Shown: positions 20,339 through 33,400, numbered from the stretch's first letter. The stretch: DNA of 64,000 bases from Ligustrum vulgare (GCA_963555705.1 OY743170.1:9525096-9589095), one strand, 5' to 3'. Notes: generated from the letters alone by a model not told the origin. Program-made: numbers and translations.

Positions 20339-20740
20339 ATGAAACGCAGTCGCCCCATAAAAATTGTCATTTTTGACGAGTCATCTATCGTTCTCGATAG
20401 TTTTGAAACATCGAATCCGATAGTTGAACTGTCAAATATCCCCAGTAAACCAACAATATTACGAACAAACAAATGCAATTTTGTCTACTTTCGTTATAAA
20501 TTCTATCATGTCAAATGTGAGAATTGTTGACTTACATATACCATTGTTTTAGGAATGAGTAATAATTTGCTATTCATCGTCTTGTATGGCGAGGACTTTG
20601 TCAACGTAGATTACTAATGAAAGTGGCGAGGGAACAAAACTACGTCAATTGTAGTGCATAGCAATATCACAGTGGAAGGACTAATTCAACGGTTGAACGT
20701 GAAGCTTCCGAGTAGTAGTATACAGTGATATCCTATTACA
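20339..20740 (+). pseudogene. Possible MULE transposase N-terminal remnant
   Basis: An ORF at 20339-20530 (MKRSRPIKIVIFDESS...) is followed by an interrupted stretch from 20555 reading MSNNLLFIVLYGEDFVNVDY, two stops, then SIVVHSNITVEGLIQRLN and YPITV. A beta-rich start with a VLYG-like strand, then VV--NIT---L--- and a YPI strand resembles the N-terminal domain of plant Mutator-like transposases. The catalytic domain is absent. The first ORF has no clear match. Low confidence. Confidence 0.3.
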
Positions 20741-20904
20741 GTTTAAAGTGTCGAACATGAATATACCACCCGCCAAAATTCGAGAAGAAGAAGATTTGAA
20801 ATGGAACTTGTTGGAGCAGGAGTAATGTGTTTTACATAAATTGAATGCCACAAAGTAAGAGTTTGATTTCCTGTATTCTGTAGTAGTTGCTTGGGAAGTT
20901 GACC

Positions 20905-21430
20905 TTTATATAGATTCGAGAATATGGATTTTGATAAACTAATGTTGTCAACTACCTTAATACTCAATTAATATTGTCAACTATCTTAAAGTAAAATTAA
21001 TGTTAGACTACTATCTTCAAGCAAATTTACTGCAAGCGGATTCCTTCAATCATACTACATTGATTGATTGCCAATATAGATGTAAGAACATAGATTTTGA
21101 TCATTTAATGTTGTGAAATACCTTAAAACAATACTAATGTTAGAAAACTACCTTAAGACATATTTACTGCAAGCAACTTCTTTAATGTCATCTTAATTAC
21201 ACATTGAAATACTTTCAAAAAATAATCAGAAACATTCCAACAAAATATAGTATTATGGACATTGCGCATAGAAGTACTTGAATTTAGGATTAACATCCAA
21301 CTAGTAAGGATATATACTCCAACAAAATGAATTATGTACAATTTCACATTGAAATACTATAATTAAGTTTGTTAACCTCCAACAAATAACCATAAGCATT
21401 CCAACCAAATATAGTTATGTGGATATTGTA
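20905..21430 (+). repeat. Diverged local duplications
   Basis: AT-rich segments recur at spacings of about 140-165 bp: one block with ATGGATTTTGAT and TTAATGTTG is seen near 20925 and 21085, and another with AACATTCCAACAAAATATAG near 21230 and 21400. No ORF is supported. It may be the interior of a decayed transposon related to the remnant just upstream. Confidence 0.45.
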
Positions 21431-21579
21431 CATAGAAACACGACAACGTTTAATAAAAAATAGTAGCGTGTTTGACATAATAAAAACTAATTGTGACCAA
21501 GTTTAATAAGTATTTCTTTTCACGATATATTATTTCCATTTGTTATTTTCTTTAATTCTTCTAAATGATCATACAATAA

Positions 21580-21735
21580 GGTCTTGTTTGGTTCGGGAGA
21601 AACTCGACAACTTTTTCATATATTTATTTTGAGTCACATATTTCTATGAGACTCATAACTTTATACACTTTTTCAATAATTTTTCAGTCGCACATTCAAA
21701 GACTTCTATAATTTTTCTTATACACCAAACAAGCT
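21580..21735. mobile_element. Tourist-like MITE, diverged
   Basis: Inverted ends GGTCTTGTTTGGT and (reverse) AAGCTTGTTTGGTGT bound about 150 bp of non-coding DNA. It directly abuts another Tourist-like element. The target duplication is not clean. Confidence 0.5.
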
Positions 21736-21739
21736 TTAA

Positions 21740-21892
21740 GAACCTGTTTGATAATGTGATTTTTAGATTTTTTTTTTTAATGAATTTGTAGCTTAAAAAT
21801 ATTTGAAAATTAAAAAACTGTGGACTTAATTAAGAATGAATGGTTGTGATTGAGTTTGAAAAATTGAGTTAAAAAAATATGTTACCAAACAG
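21740..21892. mobile_element. Tourist-like MITE, right end interrupted
   Basis: The left end is GAACCTGTTTGATAATG. The internal sequence (AAGAATGAATGGTTG-GATTGAGTTTGAAAAATTGA, in pieces) matches the reverse complement of the element at 53346-53516. The right end stops at CCAAACAG, where a hAT-type end begins. Confidence 0.65.
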
Positions 21893-22075
21893 TAGGGGTG
21901 GGCATTATCCAACCGAAACCGCCCGACCCCACCCAACCCGATCAGTTTGGGTCGATTTTTTTATGGAAAATGGGTTGAGTTCGGGTTATATTCAATTTTT
22001 TTGGTCGGGTTGGGTTACAAACCCGACCCAATAAAAAAAATTGCCCAATTATTTAAATTTAAAAAACCCAAGCCC
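21893..22075. mobile_element. Left half of a hAT-type GGGTTGGG element
   Basis: Starts TAGGGGTGGGCATTA and continues with GCCCGACCCCACCCAACCC and GGTCGGGTTGGG blocks, as in the element at 16959. The matching right terminus is missing; sequence leading into the Helitron helicase replaces it within about 90 bp. It is therefore truncated. Confidence 0.65.
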
Positions 22076-22162
22076 AACATTTGCAATGAAAATGAGTGTT
22101 TTTGTTACTTCTTTTTTTTATATATTTATTTTGACGTCAACTTATTTAATTGTTATTTATGT

Positions 22163-23905
22163 ATGGAGGAAGCGTGTCATTATCAGATGCCATATGCTCT
22201 TAGACAATTATTTGCAACAATTTTAGCCCTTTGCGATCCACACGATCCTAAAAAGCTTTGGAACTCTTTCAAGAAACATATGTGTGAGGATTTGGTACAT
22301 ATGAATACTCCTTTGCATCTAGCTGAGGCAAGAGCTCAACGAGATATAGATGACAAATTGCAGTGTTATGGGAAGTCTATAACTAATTTTATTTTCGTTG
22401 AACGTGGTGTTTTAGATCAAACGACAGGTATCATGCCTAAGATCATTTCAGATGAACTTCATGTCTCCATTACTGATTCAGATAGATCCAATCATCACAA
22501 GCTTAATGAGAGACAGAAGTTAGCATACAATGTTATTCTGCACAAAGTTAATGCCAAAGAAAGTGCTGTTTTCTTTATAGATGGACCTGGTGGAACAGGT
22601 AAAACTTTTCTATACAAAACTCTTCTTGCGGCTGTAAGAGGTAGGGGAATAATTGGGCTCGCAACAGCATCATCTGGAGTTGCAGCTGCGCTTCTACCAC
22701 TAGGTCGAACTGCTCACAACAGATTCAAGATCCCGATATCCGTAAATAATGAGACATCTTGTGTGATCAGTAAGCAATCATCTTTAGCTGAATTATGCCG
22801 CTCTGCTAGGCTAATCATATGGGACGAAGCTCCTATGGTAAATAAATCTGTTGTGGAGTGCTTAGATAGGATGCTTCAAGATATTTGTGAATCTAACCTA
22901 CCGTTTGGTGGAAAAGTTATGGTTCTTGGGGGTGATTTTCGTCAGGTATTACCAATCATAAAAAAAGGTACCAAAGATGACATATTGAATGCAACACTTA
23001 TTAATTCATATTTGTGGGCTCATATTCACAAGATTAAGTTGATAGAAAACATGCGTGCAAAATTTGATAAATCTTTCTGTGAATACTTGCTACGCATTGG
23101 AAATGGAACAGAACCACTACACACATGTGGCATGATCAAACTCCCCGCGGAATTTATTATACCATATGTCAATGATGTTGATTCAGTCTATGCTTTAATT
23201 GACGTAGTTTTCCCAAACTTGCAGAATTATATCCATGAATTTGATACTATGATTAGTCGAGTTATATTGAGCCCAAAAAATGAACATGTTGATTTCATCA
23301 ATACCATGCTACTTGAGCAGTTCCCGGGCCTACCTGTCAAATACTATAGTTTTGACGAACCTTTGGATAATGACGAAATCAGCTTCAATGAAGATTTCTT
23401 GAGTTCATATACTCCAAACGGTGTTCCGCCACACGAATTAGTTTTGAAGCTAAATTGCCCTATTATTTTGTTGCGAAACATTAATCCATCTGACGGACTA
23501 TGCAATGGAACTAGGCTTCTATGTAAGCAATTTAACAAAAACATCATTGATGCTGAGATTGCTACTGGTGAGTACCGTGGGAAGCGAGTGTTTTTACCAC
23601 GCATACCCTTTGTCCCTTCAGATGGAGATGAAACTCCTTTTCGATTTAAGAGAACTCAATTTCCAGTTCGTCCTTGTTTTGCAATGAGCATAAATAAAGC
23701 CCAAGGACAAACATTAGATTTTGTGGGCCTATATCTACCTGACTCAGTTTTCTCTCATGGGCAATTATATGTCGCGTTGTCAAGGGCAAAGACAAGTGTG
23801 TCTGTTAAACTTCTATTGAAACCAACAGATACCAGAAAGCTTCACTCCCAATGCACCAAAAATGTAGTGTTTACAGAGGTCTTACAGTCTCTGGCTATTA
23901 AGTGA
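22163..23905 (+). CDS. Helitron PIF1-like helicase, C-terminal half of RepHel
   Basis: From the ATG at 22163 the frame encodes about 580 residues. It opens with QMPYALRQLFATIL, the conserved segment just before the helicase core in Helitron proteins. Walker A GPGGTGKT is at 22583-22606, then ASSGVAA, Walker B IIWDEAPM, GGDFRQVLPI, and C-terminal INKAQGQTLDFVG and YVALSRAK, all SF1B/PIF1 motifs. It would unwind DNA during rolling-circle-like transposition. The core has no stop or frameshift, but the upstream zinc-finger and Rep nuclease parts are gone. The open frame extends left to 21947 through hAT-derived sequence, which I treat as spurious. Confidence 0.88.
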   Translation: MEEACHYQMPYALRQLFATILALCDPHDPKKLWNSFKKHMCEDLVHMNTPLHLAEARAQRDIDDKLQCYGKSITNFIFVERGVLDQTTGIMPKIISDELHVSITDSDRSNHHKLNERQKLAYNVILHKVNAKESAVFFIDGPGGTGKTFLYKTLLAAVRGRGIIGLATASSGVAAALLPLGRTAHNRFKIPISVNNETSCVISKQSSLAELCRSARLIIWDEAPMVNKSVVECLDRMLQDICESNLPFGGKVMVLGGDFRQVLPIIKKGTKDDILNATLINSYLWAHIHKIKLIENMRAKFDKSFCEYLLRIGNGTEPLHTCGMIKLPAEFIIPYVNDVDSVYALIDVVFPNLQNYIHEFDTMISRVILSPKNEHVDFINTMLLEQFPGLPVKYYSFDEPLDNDEISFNEDFLSSYTPNGVPPHELVLKLNCPIILLRNINPSDGLCNGTRLLCKQFNKNIIDAEIATGEYRGKRVFLPRIPFVPSDGDETPFRFKRTQFPVRPCFAMSINKAQGQTLDFVGLYLPDSVFSHGQLYVALSRAKTSVSVKLLLKPTDTRKLHSQCTKNVVFTEVLQSLAIK

Positions 23906-26900
23906 TATAGTATTGGTTTACTATACATAAACATAGCTGGTGCATCATTTAACATCGTATTGGGAACTTACAAACTTCTCAACCAATTATGTTTTCCAAT
24001 TATTTGATGCTACCCAATCAGGTAATTTCTATCTCATACTCTATATCATAATATTTTCCATTTCAAATTATTCATATTTATTTGATTCAAATTAATTTAT
24101 TGATTTCTGTATTATAATATGAATTGTTTTGGTTATTTTTCATTTCTTTCAACCCTTACATTCACAAGATTTTGTTTTTGCGAATCTGAAAAACTGAGCA
24201 AAACAGTATTACATATTTTTACAGTGCTACTCTTCCACCACTGTCCATTATTTAGCTCAGGTAATTTCAAAGTTTAAATATATTCACAATACTAATTATC
24301 TCATTTATTCTCTGTATGCTTAAAAATAAGATTCATTATTGCTTCTATCCCGCTTCATTCAATTTTTAATTAAAGTTAACCTGGTAAATATTTAGATCTA
24401 GCTGGACGACATAATTTTTTGGGACTCATAAATGTAAAAGCAATATGCAATTTTAGTCTAACTATGAATTCTTAGTTGTCTCTCTTAATTGAAGACAAAA
24501 AGTTATAAGATTAAATGAATGTGCAACTTTCCTTTTTCGTTGATTCGGTGTATTTCATTTCTATAACCAATTGTAAAACTATTTTATGACTATCTTGATT
24601 TTAGCTACATTTCTCTGTTGGTTGCAGGGTAAAACAGATTAAATCAACATTCTATTCACTTTCTAAGGTTACTTCACATATCACCTTTTAGTTAATCCAT
24701 CCATCCATTTTCTTTTTTAAACTGAGAAATCTTGATGAATACAATTCATACATTTTCTTGTCATTGGTAACCCTACTTGTCAATTTATCCTCTATTTCAA
24801 ATTTATTTGATGCTCTAATTTTTGTGAATACCTAATAGTCATTTACTGCCATATATTAGGACTCAAATTTTTAGGAGCAAAGTATTCTTCATATACAGAT
24901 TTGATGGAGTTGTTGCATGGTAATGAGCTGCGATCTTTTAGATTGTGAACGTATATTTTTCAGTTTGGACAATGATGTGCAATGTGTTAACTTTTCACTC
25001 AACCTGAAAGTTTGTTTTAATGGGGATGTTTAGAATTTTGAATTGGGAAAATATCTTTGATTTTCTAGCTATGCATAATCTTTTGATCTAAATGCCATAA
25101 TCATATCATAAGATTGATTCAAATGGAAAAAAATTCAAAATTTTCAGGATTATATTATTAAAATAAATTTTTAAGTTGATCTGGATGTCATTTAGATAAG
25201 CTAACTTTACATAAATCCTAACAAAAAATTACTTGGTCTTCATTTTTCACAAACTTCAAAAGTATGTGGTCTCTCTCTCTCTCTCTTTCTCATGTAAGCT
25301 TGCACACATCAATGCAACAAGATATCTGAAGTTGCCAAGGGTTAGGTTGAACTACAGTAATTATTTTAGCAAAACTGCATTGACTTACTGGAACATTATG
25401 TTACTCTGACATTGCTTGAAAACTTTCAAGAATTGGATTACTTTACTTGTTTTGGCCATTTCAGATATATTTTAGGTTGATTTTTACTGTTGAGCACATA
25501 TTTTCCTCTGTTTAACAATTTGAATGTGTAAATTGGTATCCCACAGGTTTGTGCCTTCCATAAATGAATTTAGCAGATCCACTCACCAAGAATGGGAAGG
25601 TATTAGCTCATTATTTTTATGATAAATCTTATATTACATACTCCCCAAGGTGTTGTTGTAACATATTTTCGATAGGATACAATGAAATTTTGCTTATGTT
25701 TGATAAAAGGGACTTCAGATTTCATAAAAAGGACTTCAGATTTCATTATTCAAGATATTTTCTCATAAAAATTTGTTTCTCTTACATATTGGCAAATTGA
25801 AGTCTTAAAGACTTATATTATGCTATTAAGGATCCAAAATTAAGGTTAGTAGTTTAGTCCGTGTTTTATCTAAATCACAACCTTTTCGTGTACTCATTTC
25901 TTCAAAATTTGTCGGATTATCAATACTTAGTGAACTAATGCTCCACGAGAAATTGTGACTTATTTCTTAAAAGCAAATCACTAGATTTCATAAATTGTTT
26001 CCACTTTTAGTTTTCACTAGAAAAGAAAACTATAATTGCAAAGTCTTTATTTATGGAGTATTGTTATGGAAAAATCATCTTAGGCTTTGATCAAAACAGA
26101 TAATGGCTTTCGCAGACAAAATTCTTTCTATTTCTACATCCCAAGAGAAATTACATGCTTGACTATACAAAATTTGCTCAAGTTTTTGGCTTTTTGCAGA
26201 GGATTCCCATTAGTTTTTTTCTAACCTTATTTATTTTGGTTCAAACACATTGTTGAAATTTTGTTCAAGTTTAGTTTTTCTCTTCAAACACTTTTCTTGA
26301 CCAAGTTCTCCTTCAAACCCTTTTCTTGACGAAGTTCTCCTTTACATGGATCATAAGTTATGGTTCTAAAATTATGCTTAAGTTTCATGGAGCTAATATT
26401 TATCACAAATATTTCTTTATACATATGCTATGGCATAATCAATTATACTCTTCAAAATGTATTTATTGGTTACCTGAAATCAAATGCTAATGCTCTTTTG
26501 CAGTTATGGAAGTAAAGATACACCTTACCTTCAACAATTACTTGCTCTCCTTGTACACCTATTAAATGAACCTTGAAACATATACAAGGAGAAACATCTT
26601 TAGAACTTTATGCATTTTTTATTTTTCTGTTTTACCACTTAGTATTTATTTTACATGGTGTAAGATATGTTCATGACATTTGAAACTTCAGTTGTGAAAA
26701 TAGTTCTAAAATGCTTTATTTACTCATCATGCCAAGAAAATAAATGTTGATGGTGATGGAATTATTCCTACGAAATCCGCTGAGGTACTTTCTATCAAAT
26801 TTGTTGCATAAATTCTTTTACTTCGAAGTGTAAGTTTTATCTCATTTTCAAAAACTAACTCTTATGTTATAGTGTTGTCGCAAATAACAAAGATGCTTAA

Positions 26901-27137
26901 ACCTTCATTTTTCTCCCTCTAGGTTATGATAAAGTTCAAAGTTTGGTCACATGAAGTCTATTTTCATTCATTGGAGGTATCATCTCATTTCCAGGATTTC
27001 CTTGATTTTCAATTTATAATCTACGAGCTCAGTTTATTTAATATTAGTATGCTCTATATTGTCCTAAATTGGTGGTTCAACGGTAAGGTTTTCTCACAAA
27101 CACTAAATTCTCTTTCATTGATAGAGAATTTTTGTTA

Positions 27138-27169
<32 letters not shown>

Positions 27170-27812
27170 TTCATCACTTTCTTGGGAGTTTTAAACATTT
27201 TATATGATGAAGCTCTACCAATTTCTTCTATTTCTGGACATCATTGGTGAATTTTATATTCCAATCGCTGCTAATAATTTATTTCTGAGCAGAATGTTTA
27301 CTAATTACTCTTATTGACATTTCTTACTAATTACTCTTATTGAGATTTCACTTGTCAGCAAAATGTTTATTCGTATAAAATTTTTATTATTGATGCATTT
27401 TTGAACTTCTATCCAATTAAAGTCAGGGGCTTAATCAACAGTTACAACTAAAGCTACAATCTGTCCAAACAAATATAATGCTATGTGTCCTTGTAGCATT
27501 ATAATAATACAATTTACATAAGTATTCATGTGAACATGAGTTGTCTGATTTTTTGAAATCTTTTAGAATTGGACTTCAAACAATTAAGCAATATGTAATA
27601 TTGTTTAGCAGGTTCAAAATGAGGAAAATATGGTCTCATTCATTCACTGATTTAAAAATATGCATGAAAAATTAAGTTCAATTAAAATATCCAATAAATT
27701 AAGCAAAGAGTAATTGGTCTTTTTAATCTCAAACCATTTCACGGTTTCCATGGCATTATGAGGCAACTAACTAATCATCTTGCTATATGACTACTTTTGG
27801 TTGTTATTATAG
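23906..27812 (+). other. Helitron interior, no gene identified
   Basis: T-rich, intron-like sequence with many polypyrimidine-AG and GT-A sites but no recognised exon. A CT microsatellite lies at 25267-25290 and a GT/AT microsatellite at 27137-27169. A short ORF at 25564 begins MNLADPLTK, like a copia RNase H end, but has no supporting context. Confidence 0.5.
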
Positions 27813-27979
27813 CTCTAATATTATTAATGGAAAAACTTGATATTAATGTGACAACCATTGGTGAAGCAGAGGCATTTTCTGAGCGTGTACAGCGAGATTT
27901 TCAAGCTTTCGAACCTACTAATGTACATTCTATTTTGGAGAGGAAACCATTTATATATGAGTTAATTCAGCCTACCTAG
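27813..27979 (+). pseudogene. Captured exon of exocyst subunit SEC3
   Basis: After a splice-acceptor-like TTATTATAG, the frame reads MEKLDINVTTIGEAEAFSER and continues VQRDFQAFEPTNVHSILE before a stop at 27977-27979. The block GIGEAEAFSER-(K/Q)RE-QALE-(A/T)NVH-ILE is characteristic of plant SEC3, a subunit of the exocyst complex that tethers secretory vesicles at the plasma membrane. Only one exon-sized piece is present, with no neighbouring SEC3 sequence seen, so it is a gene fragment carried in the Helitron rather than a gene. The identification rests on about 45 residues. Confidence 0.65.
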
Positions 27980-29320
27980 AAAAATATTCTGTGTTATTGC
28001 TTATATTCCAACCAGTTTGAATTCTTTATATACTCAACTTGCTTACTGATCCACACTTTCTTTTGTAAACCAGTGATCTTAATTGCTAATAACCTGCTAT
28101 TAGTGTTATCCCACCTATGTGACCTCTTGTTCTTCAAATTGGCTTTTCAATTGTATAATTGATAGTTCAAAATATAACCAAATGACTACTCTTTTACTGT
28201 TTATTGAAAAACGACAACTGATAGTGATAGTATACCTACTCTTAGTAGTTTTGCATTTGTGTTTTCAAAAGTGGTATTAGAGATGTTATTTGTTTACCAG
28301 ACCTTTGGAATTTGTCTACCCTATATTCTTGGACCCACAATTTTTATAGTATAGCCAAACACATTTCATAAGAATACGACCAGTTTAATGCTCCGGTTTG
28401 AGATATTGACTAATTTTTAATAGGTTTTCATTTTCAATATGTTTTTAGCGGTACAAAAATTATACTTAGCTCCCTTTTATTTGGTTTTTTATGTTATTAA
28501 GTAACTAGCTAATTGTTGTATAAAAATCATCAGTTTATTTCTACTGGCTCTACACGTATTACAGCTTCATTCAGCCAGTAATTGTGTTGAGGACATCAAT
28601 GAATTTCATATTCATCTGCCATATTTCCACTATTGCTGGATAACTGTTAATGAGGCACAATAAGATTTTTTTCTGGTCTTTAAACACGTGGTTTAGCATA
28701 TCAACCATGTCACTGTATCATAGTATTGCAGGTGCAATATGTCTTGCTAATGTGGTTGTAATCAATGGTTGAAGATTTATACTACTAAAGAATTTATAGT
28801 CTGGGGAAATTTGATACTAAGAAATGGTGTATGCTAATATGAATTATAGTATTTAGACTTTTGGAGAATAACAACACTACCTAAGGTAAATTTTTCCTTC
28901 ATTTGAAAATTTTAAAAACCACATTATTCACAACAATGGAACTCTAATATTGGAATTCCTATGAGGCGCAGAAATTACATATGGTGTATATCCTTTTAAC
29001 TTTCAATGCTGACTTCAATAGCCTACGGCTCTGGCACTGCTGAAGCCAGAGATGATTCACTGTTAGAATAATTCATTTTTCTACTCTTTCCTACCTCATC
29101 TTTGTGTTCAGGGTGACAATAGATTGACTCGGGATTTCTTTCAAGTTTTGTGCACAAGTTTTTATTAATGGATTGCAATAAAACTTCATCATATACCCTT
29201 TTCTTCCTTGATACCATGTCGAACCATTTCATGTAAAGCTTAAGTTATTAGGAGATGATAACTTATTTAATAAAATTCAATCTTCGACTCATCATGATAA
29301 TCTGTCTGTACCTTTTGCAG

Positions 29321-30481
29321 TTGAAGAAGAACTTGAAGTCCACTTGGAAAAAAATAGATTCTCTCTTCGAGAATTGCAAGTCTCTATGGATACTCTTAGT
29401 AATAAATACATTCTGGGAAGATACTGCTTCAAAAGGTATAGAAAGGACACTAGGGGAACTTCGATTTCAAACAGAAGTTCACATGATCAGCATGGCGGTT
29501 CATTGTAATTTACCTAGACTGCTTTTTCTATATACCTATACTGTTCATGTTGAGATTCTAAAGATTTGTCTTTCTTTAAATAGATAAAATCATAAATGAT
29601 GTCCTACCAGGTTTCACCAGCTCTATTCAGTCGTTTGCTCTTAAATAGGAACATTTATTATTGTCATTTTGGTTTCATAGTTCAGTGGCCCATATGAACT
29701 TTTCTATATATTTCTTTGTAACAGGTGAAATTTTTTTTTCTCCTGCGGCTAATCAAGGGCTACTTCCTATTGCTATTCCTTTCTCCAAAAATAATTCAGG
29801 TGTTTTAGTGGGCCTTTCTACTTGAGGCTAAAGTGCTTGTTGAAATCTCTTATCTTCATCTATGATTTTATTGATTATAGTTTCTGTAACTGCATTATTA
29901 CGATGGCCAGCTGCTCCTGGTGGGTACTCCTTAACGTTGTTGTCAATTTTTTCCACAGTTTTTGTTGTTTAATCTGTCCAGATGTACAGGATGAAGATGC
30001 CAATGGTACAGATTCGCAAATACAGAGTTTGGCTTTTAGCTAAGACTGTAAGTTGCACATGCTTTCATTTACTTAAAGGGGTAGATTTGATTGATAAATG
30101 GTTGTATGGATGGATTGTATCATTCACTGCTTCTCATGTAAATGTGTGTATTCTTAGTATATCTTCTCATTTAATTTAATACAGGTAGATCAGTACATTC
30201 ACAGATTCTTGGTGAACAAAACATCAGTAGTTCCAAGGAAAATAATGACGAGTTATTTTTTGCTTCAGCTGACGCAGGAGAGAAGCTTTATAAGGGTGAT
30301 TTTGCTGAGTCTCAGATTTCAATTATAGACATCTATGTTCTGAAAAAGTTAGATCAACGACACTTTCTATTTATATAAATATTAGCTCATTTCACATAAT
30401 TCCTTACTTTTTTCACAGGTCGGCTTGTTTCCAAATGTTCTACAACGCAAAGTTAAGCACCATTTTGATAAAGAGGACCAG
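29321..30481 (+). pseudogene. Captured multi-exon gene fragment, unidentified
   Basis: Five exon-like pieces have good borders: 29321-29435, 29725-29799, 29982-30047, 30185-30295 and 30419-30481. Acceptors include TTTTGCAG, AACAG, GTCCAG and TTTCACAG; donors include GTATAG, GTGTTT, GTAAGT and GTAAGT. The phases of the first three agree and give an open reading up to a stop late in the third (peptides include SPAANQGLLPIAIPFSK and VQDEDANGTDSQIQ). The fourth contains SSKENNDELFFASADAGE and the fifth VGLFPNVLQRKVKHHFDKED. I do not recognise the protein. Further exon-like pieces lie near 32018-32116 and 32372-32460. Confidence 0.45.
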
Positions 30482-33400
30482 GTAAGTTGATTCTGAATCT
30501 TTATTTCTGCTCTCTTATTCTTTAGGTTCTGATTTTGTTTTTCTTTCTTTTTAGTTTTACTGACCCTTTTTTATGCATTTAGGCTTTTACTTGCTTGGTT
30601 GGTGTCTGTTTTTTGTTGCCTTGAGGTGGGGAAAATATACTAAATAGTGGCTCATTTACTGGGTAAGATTTCATCAGCATTGGAGAAACTATATCTTTAT
30701 ACGTATTTTATTGAATTCACACCTTGTTTCTGTTAATTTTGGGCTGATTTTGATGTTCTTTATGTTAAATTGTTAGTATGTCCTCTGCAAAAGTACTCTT
30801 GAAAACAATGGTAAAGTGCTTTAATCCCCATAATCTAGGCTAGCATTTCACAAGAGCCACTGGGAGATCTAACAATCGACTCGACCATTGACAGTTGATT
30901 GGGAAATTTAATGAGTATCACAGAATTTGCGATGACAAAATTCGATTAGTTAAAAATGTTGATGATTTGTTTTAGTTTTTTAATACTTATATTTCTCTTT
31001 TATCCTTTTTGTGTGTATATATTGCACACGATGAATTTGGGAATGGAGAAAGAAATGGCTAACTATATTATCCTTTTTAATTTTTTAATTGTTTCGATTG
31101 TGCTTATAGTTTTAGGTTGTAGCCGCAAATCGTTCATGTAAAAATGAGTTTCGTTAGGGGAACATGGTCCCCTTGATAGATTACACAACAATGAATTGTA
31201 GTTGTGAATGATACATGGATGAATGTAAATCCTTGAACTTCCAGCAACAATATAGATAAGTTTTTAGTGATCTTCAGTAACTTGCTCTAATTGTTTAAGT
31301 TCCATTTCATGATATGTGCTCCATTTGATAATGTTCACAATAACGAGTTAATAGCATATTATAAAAGGCATCTTTAAAGCTGGAAAAAAGGGTCATTCCA
31401 TACATGTTTCTTCAAATCAACTTTAGCCCCCATACAAAGGTCTATTTTTTTTTTCCCTAAAATATACAACTTTCCCTCTTCCCGGTGGATATTTCTTTTT
31501 CCTATTCTATTGAGGTTTGCTTGGATCGTATTTTCTATTTCTTGGATGGAAATTTCTCTTTAGATTCTTTGAGTTAAACCTGAATGTTGTGCACTCTTTC
31601 ATTGAATTCTCTTGTTTGCATTTTATGCAAATATATTTTTACTTCAAAATATAGCTTTGAATTTCCTTTTTCATATGCATATCACTTTATCTTTGATGTT
31701 AAGAAATGGAAGGAAACTGTGGATGAGTAGGTTAAGGTGAAATAATCAGAATCTTCTTCAAACCCCATTGATATTAGATTATTAAAATAAATTCTATTCT
31801 TAGTTTTCATTTTCACTCTATCTGGGATATACCACATTTGATAAAAGTAGTAGATTTCGATGAGAGTATGAATTGTGAGTAAAGAAGGGGTTTTGTGTAT
31901 ATTGATAATTGTGATGGTGGGGGCAGCACGTGTGGGATTTTACAATTCAAAATTCACATATCATATTGCAGAAGTCTCTTTCTTCGACAAAATAATTTCA
32001 TGAAGATAATAATGTAAACGAAGATTTGAAGTTTATGGAGCTTCAAGTTGGTGTGGCTTATATCATGTGCATAGGAAAGTCATTCAGAAATTGCTCGAAA
32101 TTTGTTGCTACAGAGGTATAATAATGCTCATAAAATTGTTGAAATCTATTTTCACATTCTTCTAATGTTTGGATTCTTCTCCTAATGCTCTGATCAGGAA
32201 TATAACAGAGATTGGGAAAAATCAGGTTTTATATTTCTAAACAAGTTCAGAAATTTTTTACAAATATAGAGAAACTGATAAGTCATTTAGGATAGTTGCT
32301 TTTAATTATTTTTCATTTCTATTAATCACTACTTTCTGAAAATTAACAACTCCTTTATGTGGTTCTTGCAGGTTGTATACAAGAATCAGATAGATCTTGA
32401 TGAAAACAAGAAAAATCAATTCATAAGCATATGGAGTTTATCCTATGTCAAACTAAAAGGTAAATAATATTCTTTAGATTCTCTTTCAAGTATTTATGAT
32501 GCCTATGAATGAGATTAATTAGGGCTATTTTCCACTTGTTAATCTGGTTATATGGTTGTCCACAATAATTAAGTTTCCAATTATATTTAATTGGGTCAAC
32601 CCCCATAAAATATTTACAATTTAATAAATATGCCCATTCTCATGCATCTAATTAGTTTGCATTGCAAAATATTTGTCACCGCTCAGATTTTATAGCCCAA
32701 ACAACTAATTACGAAATTAGTAACTACATTCTAAATTTATTTATCACATATTTAGCTACCACCTTATGTTTAATCTCAACTTCATTGAACTTTGTTACAA
32801 AGCTTATATATTCTAAATATAAAATATTATTTACACAATAATTTTTACCATAAATTCACTACCAGGGTTAGTACGTGTTATTAACCATTGTAATTGTATT
32901 TCGCCATCATTTGCGAGTACCATTATTTGAATATCATCTATTGACAAACAAAATTTATCTCGCTTCTCACTTAGACTGTTTCATAACAAATTTAAATTTT
33001 TTTTATGTCACCCTAAATATTTCAAATCAATACTTCGAAACAATTAGGATAAATTTTCACTCCTTTTTTATTCATTAACATATTATCTCAGAGTCAATTC
33101 CACTATTTTTTTAAAAGAAATCTTAATCTTTAAAAACATTTTTTTATGAACTTCAAAAAAAATTACTAAATTAATTATCATTTTTCTAATCATTATGATC
33201 GAAATGCTCATTTTACATACACCAAACATTTAAAAAGTTAATAGGTATACACGAATTCCCATCTAACACAGAATGGCAGTCCTGCAATGTTGCATTATAA
33301 CCTCATTTCACATACATAACCCAGGTTCCTAAATCCTCCAGCACATGGTAACCAATTTGACATCTGTCCATAAAAGTTCCTAAATCCTCCAGCACATGCT

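Noticed and set aside
25564..25800. ORF starting MNLADPLTK, like a copia RNase H end
   Set aside because: Only about eight residues match and nothing upstream is copia-like; too short to call.
29023..29232. Minus-strand ORF beginning MKWFDMVSRKK
   Set aside because: Overlaps the captured-exon region on the other strand and has no recognisable domain; not strong enough to list as a gene.
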